Source: Caryophanales bacterium UBA5455
GTDB lineage: Bacteria > Bacillota_I > Bacilli_A > RFN20 > CAG-826
Assembly (NCBI GenBank): GCA_002427365.1
Contig: DIQT01000005.1
Coordinates: forward strand, 34,282 to 43,753
Direction: 5' to 3'
DNA length: 9,472 nucleotides
Under the pieces are notes generated by a model. It did not search any database and was not told where the DNA came from. It was given only the letters and a program-made list of their open reading frames with translations. The number at the start of each line of letters is the position of its first letter. Within the stretch, counting starts at the first letter, position 1. Positions 7,097 to 9,472 of the stretch are shown one piece after another. Position numbers and translations under genes: made by a program.

Positions 7097-7659
7097 AACC
7101 AGTTTCCAATCATCATATTATTATCGCTTTCAGCTAAAGAAGGAGCATGTCTATCTTTTTCTGATATTATTGGTTTATCGGTTTGCCATTCGATTCCTAT
7201 CTCCGGATCATCAAATTTTATTGCTCTATCCGCTTCTGGATAATACAGATTATCAACTTTATATAAAACTTCACAGTCATCCGTTAAAGTTATAAAAGCG
7301 TGACCAAAGCCGCGAGGAATTAAAACTTGTTTTCGATTTTCTTTTGATAATTCTATGGAAACCCATTTTTTATATGTGGGGGAATCCTTACGTAAATCAA
7401 CAGCGAAATCAAGAACTATTCCATTAGTACACCTAATTAGTTTAGCTTGTTCATATGGTGCGTTTTGAAAATGAATTCCCCTTATTGTTCCTTTTTTGAT
7501 TGAATAACTATGATTATCTTGTACAAAATCAACAGCGATGCCCAATTCTTCAAAAGTTCTTTTTGAATAGGATTCAGAATAATATCCTCGATAATCTTCA
7601 AAATAATCAAACTCGATAAGCTTGACACCTAACCCAATTTCCGTAACTCTTGCACCCAT
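7093..7659 (-). CDS. rmlC: dTDP-4-keto-6-deoxyhexose 3,5-epimerase (RmlC family)
   Basis: Cupin-fold epimerase, cytosolic homodimer, acting on a dTDP-4-keto-6-deoxy sugar at C5 and often C3. The 188 residues are full length. Catalytic positions are all visible: RGIHFQ (60-65) with His63, Lys73, YKVDNLYYPE (133-142) with Tyr133 and Tyr139/140, and SEKD (166-169) with Asp169, the usual partner of the base histidine. PRGFGHAF (115-122) and FDDPEIGIEW (149-158) are further signatures. The ATG at 7659 overlaps the stop of the preceding gene by one base (TAATG) and has GAGGAGAG just upstream. In rhamnose synthesis this enzyme works on dTDP-4-keto-6-deoxyglucose. Here a 2-deoxy substrate is likely because of the neighbouring 2,3-dehydratase. 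Homologues in antibiotic sugar pathways may act only at C5; the sequence does not tell the two apart. Confidence 0.92.
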   Translation of the reverse strand: MGARVTEIGLGVKLIEFDYFEDYRGYYSESYSKRTFEELGIAVDFVQDNHSYSIKKGTIRGIHFQNAPYEQAKLIRCTNGIVLDFAVDLRKDSPTYKKWVSIELSKENRKQVLIPRGFGHAFITLTDDCEVLYKVDNLYYPEADRAIKFDDPEIGIEWQTDKPIISEKDRHAPSLAESDNNMMIGNWL

Positions 7660-8690
7660 TAACTTCTCTCCTCTTCTTTTTCAATAAACGTTTGAACCAG
7701 TTTACTTTGACTAATAATTTGCTTATAACTTAGCATTTTAATCTCTTTCTCCATTATACACTTATAGAAGAAGGAAATTGATTTTAAAAATGCATCATCG
7801 CTTGGAAGTCTTACAATCGTTTTTTCTCCGTTTATTGTTAATTCCATTTGGGGTTCATACCCCACTGGCGCTGTAAAAATTCTATTTGTATGTAATTTTC
7901 CTTCGCTTCCCCATATATGAAGATCGCAAGTATAGGCATTATCCATTCCAAAAGAAGCATTACAAATTATTCCTTCATTATTATTTAAAGTCGCAGAACC
8001 ATACATGTCGACTTCAAAATTATCAATAAAGCCGGAATTTGCTTGCACTATTGTAGCGGAATCTCCTAAAAGCATATTGGCAAGTTTTAAAGTATATCCA
8101 CCACAATCAAATAGTGCTCCACCTCCAAGTGACTTATTATATCGAAAGTCGTTTGTTCCTCGAAACGGAAAACCAAATCTAACATCGAACAAACGAACTT
8201 CACCTAATTCTTTCGTTTCTAAAATTTGTTTTACGTAATCGATTTGTGAGTGAAAAACAAACATATAGTTTTCATGTAACGCTAATTGTTTTGCTTTTGC
8301 TAATTCAATAAGTTCGTTTGTTTCTTTTAAACTCGTTGTAGAAGGCTTTTCTACAAATACATGTAAATCATTTTCTAACGCTGTTTTTGCCCATTTAAAA
8401 TGCAAACTAGGCGGTAATGGAATGTAAATTGCATCAATCAACCCTGACTTTATAAAATTGCAATAGCCTTCAAAAACAATACCGCCAAAACTTTTAACAA
8501 AATTTAACGCTTTTTCTCTTTCGCTTGAAATATATATAGAATCCGAACCCCTACTTCCACCAAACCATTCATTTTCCGAAGCAATTGAAACTCCAACATA
8601 TTCAAAACGCTTATCCTTATTAAGAGAAGGTAAAAATCTTCTTAAGGCAATCTCTGAAGGAGCAATTATTCCTAATCTAATTTTTTTCAT
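7659..8690 (-). CDS. Gfo/Idh/MocA oxidoreductase, probable dTDP-sugar 3-ketoreductase
   Basis: An NAD(P)-dependent oxidoreductase of 343 residues, cytosolic, with an N-terminal Rossmann domain (to about residue 120) and a C-terminal alpha/beta substrate domain. Visible: GIIAPSEIALRRFLPSL (7-23), a relaxed nucleotide-binding turn typical of the sugar branch; IYIPLPPSLH (88-97); the EKP signature (114-116) with catalytic Lys115; and GGGALFDCGGY (189-199), where Asp195 and Tyr199 form D-x3-Y rather than the D-x3-H of many relatives. From memory, the C3-ketoreductase KijD10 of dTDP-L-digitoxose synthesis uses Lys and Tyr with the same 84-residue separation seen here. A loop rich in Gly and Ser (39-56) follows the second strand. 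Next to a 2,3-dehydratase, the likely role is reduction of dTDP-3,4-diketo-2,6-dideoxyglucose at C3. The start overlaps the previous stop by one base (TAATG), with GGAG (8699-8702) eight bases upstream. The family call is firm; the substrate is inferred. Confidence 0.88.
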   Translation of the reverse strand: MKKIRLGIIAPSEIALRRFLPSLNKDKRFEYVGVSIASENEWFGGSRGSDSIYISSEREKALNFVKSFGGIVFEGYCNFIKSGLIDAIYIPLPPSLHFKWAKTALENDLHVFVEKPSTTSLKETNELIELAKAKQLALHENYMFVFHSQIDYVKQILETKELGEVRLFDVRFGFPFRGTNDFRYNKSLGGGALFDCGGYTLKLANMLLGDSATIVQANSGFIDNFEVDMYGSATLNNNEGIICNASFGMDNAYTCDLHIWGSEGKLHTNRIFTAPVGYEPQMELTINGEKTIVRLPSDDAFLKSISFFYKCIMEKEIKMLSYKQIISQSKLVQTFIEKEEERS

Positions 8691-9472
8691 TAATTAATCT
8701 CCATTAAAGATAATACGTTTCTTAGTTGTATATTAACAATATTATTGATTTCCATAAAGTGCATTATTGTGTTTAAGTCAAGCCAAAGATAATTTTCGGA
8801 CAATACAGATAGTTCGTTATGATTTATTTCAATTATTATATTTCTGTTTTCTTCGTGATAAAATCTTCCCCCTTCTTCCGAAAGAAAAACATCGTATTTT
8901 ATATATTCTTTGTTATTAATTTTATCCATAAAATAATCCTCAAGTGAATTTGGATGGATTTCATCAGTTGCTTCAATTTGGATAGATGGGCCTAATTCAA
9001 CAACATCAAAATTACCAACTTCTTCTTTAAATTTAACAAGAGCCTTTAATTTTCCATCAATTTTAGCGGTAATCAGTCCAAAAATTGCTTTTCCAAAAGC
9101 TTTTAGTAGTGGTTGTGACCATTTTGTCACCTCCCGACCTTCAATCTCGATATAACAAAAGATTATGCTAAAAGGGCTCTTTTTTATGGAGTAAATTGCA
9201 CTTTCGTCTATTTGCAAATCTTTTAAATCATATAAAGAGAGTAGTTGTGTTTTAGCTTCATTAAACATTTTAATGTCGTTTAACTTATTCCAAACTAAAT
9301 TAATTTCATCAATGTTTTTAGATCCAAATATTGAATTTGTTATAAAATTATCTGAAATACTAAATTCTTCTAAAATCTCTCTGTTAATTCTATGAAAAGG
9401 AATACACGATATCACCGTTCTAGTATCCATATTTACCAGGTTATCAATCTTTAAAAGTTGTTTTAATTGATA
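8690..9472 (-). CDS. NDP-hexose 2,3-dehydratase, C-terminal half (5' end cut by window)
   Basis: Enzyme of the TylX3/EvaA/SpnO type, which removes the C2 oxygen from dTDP-4-keto-6-deoxyglucose to give an unstable 3,4-diketo-2,6-dideoxy sugar; cytosolic. The frame is open to base 9472, giving 260 visible residues. An ATG at 9430 lies inside a conserved segment, NLVNMDTRTVISCIPF (11-26), that ends the first of the two repeats in this family, so it is not the start. Further family marks: TKWSQPLL (116-123), VELGPSIQ (158-165), EEGGRFYHEENR (199-210), LWLDL (229-233) and NIVNIQLRNVLSLM (244-257). The last segment repeats the first at a distance of 233 residues, so the whole protein should be about 470 residues with some 210 missing. 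The EvaA structure, as I recall it, shows two Nudix-like domains, consistent with this repeat. The stop overlaps the next ATG. No promoter is visible because the gene start is outside the window. Confidence 0.88.
   Translation of the reverse strand, partial: YQLKQLLKIDNLVNMDTRTVISCIPFHRINREILEEFSISDNFITNSIFGSKNIDEINLVWNKLNDIKMFNEAKTQLLSLYDLKDLQIDESAIYSIKKSPFSIIFCYIEIEGREVTKWSQPLLKAFGKAIFGLITAKIDGKLKALVKFKEEVGNFDVVELGPSIQIEATDEIHPNSLEDYFMDKINNKEYIKYDVFLSEEGGRFYHEENRNIIIEINHNELSVLSENYLWLDLNTIMHFMEINNIVNIQLRNVLSLMEIN

Noticed and set aside
4250..7659. Reading rmlA, rmlB, rmlC plus SDR as a dTDP-L-rhamnose operon
   Set aside because: The SDR is not RmlD-like, and two additional overlapping upstream genes (2,3-dehydratase and Gfo/Idh/MocA ketoreductase) have no place in rhamnose synthesis. 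Rhamnose would need an rmlD outside the window.
8690..9430. A complete 246-residue hypothetical protein
   Set aside because: The frame remains open to the window edge, and the residues before the ATG complete a conserved 2,3-dehydratase segment.
1..9472. Mycoplasma/Spiroplasma genetic code (TGA as Trp)
   Set aside because: TGA ends several genes exactly at family-typical lengths (rmlC, the SDR, the glycosyltransferase at 3085), and conserved Trp residues are TGG, for example in fnlC.

Overview
The window is an interior slice of a surface-polysaccharide (capsule, teichoic-acid-like or O-antigen-like glycan) biosynthesis operon. All ten genes lie on the minus strand, so transcription runs from the right edge to the left edge. 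Both end genes are cut by the window. Spacing is tight: four junctions overlap by 1 to 4 bases and the largest gap is 43 bases. There is no room for an internal promoter or a convincing terminator, and I see no RNA genes, insertion sequences, CRISPR arrays or integration sites. The DNA is AT-rich, most starts have purine-rich Shine-Dalgarno sequences (GAGG, GGGAG), TGA is used as a stop and Trp is coded by TGG. This suggests a low-GC Gram-positive (Firmicutes/Bacillota) or a related wall-less lineage that keeps the standard code, but the sequence does not fix the genus.

Right part (about 4250-9472): a nucleotide-sugar module. In transcription order it holds the C-terminal half of an NDP-hexose 2,3-dehydratase, a Gfo/Idh/MocA-family sugar ketoreductase, RmlC-type 3,5-epimerase, an SDR ketoreductase/epimerase, RmlA and RmlB. 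RmlA and RmlB would make dTDP-4-keto-6-deoxyglucose. The 2,3-dehydratase plus Gfo/Idh/MocA enzyme would remove the C2 oxygen and reset C3. RmlC would epimerise at C5 and/or C3, and the SDR would reduce C4. Together they look like a complete route to a dTDP-2,6-dideoxyhexose, a sugar class best known from actinobacterial antibiotics and not the L-rhamnose that rmlABC alone would suggest. No RmlD is present in the window.

Left part (1-4206): a GT-B/GT4-like glycosyltransferase in strikingly AT-rich DNA, then FnlC/CapG-type UDP-sugar 2-epimerase, FnlA/CapE-type 4,6-dehydratase/epimerase, and a truncated WbuB-like glycosyltransferase. FnlA and FnlC are the first and last enzymes of the UDP-N-acetyl-L-fucosamine route. 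The middle reductase FnlB/CapF is not in the window.

Main points: (1) the rightmost gene does not start at the ATG at 9430; its frame continues off the edge and the protein has an internal repeat with a 233-residue period; (2) the inferred dTDP-2,6-dideoxyhexose pathway; (3) the missing FnlB step; (4) fnlC should start at the ATG at 3056, not the TTG at 3083. The glycan is inferred to contain L-FucNAc and a 2,6-dideoxyhexose. Linkages and stereochemistry cannot be read from the sequence.
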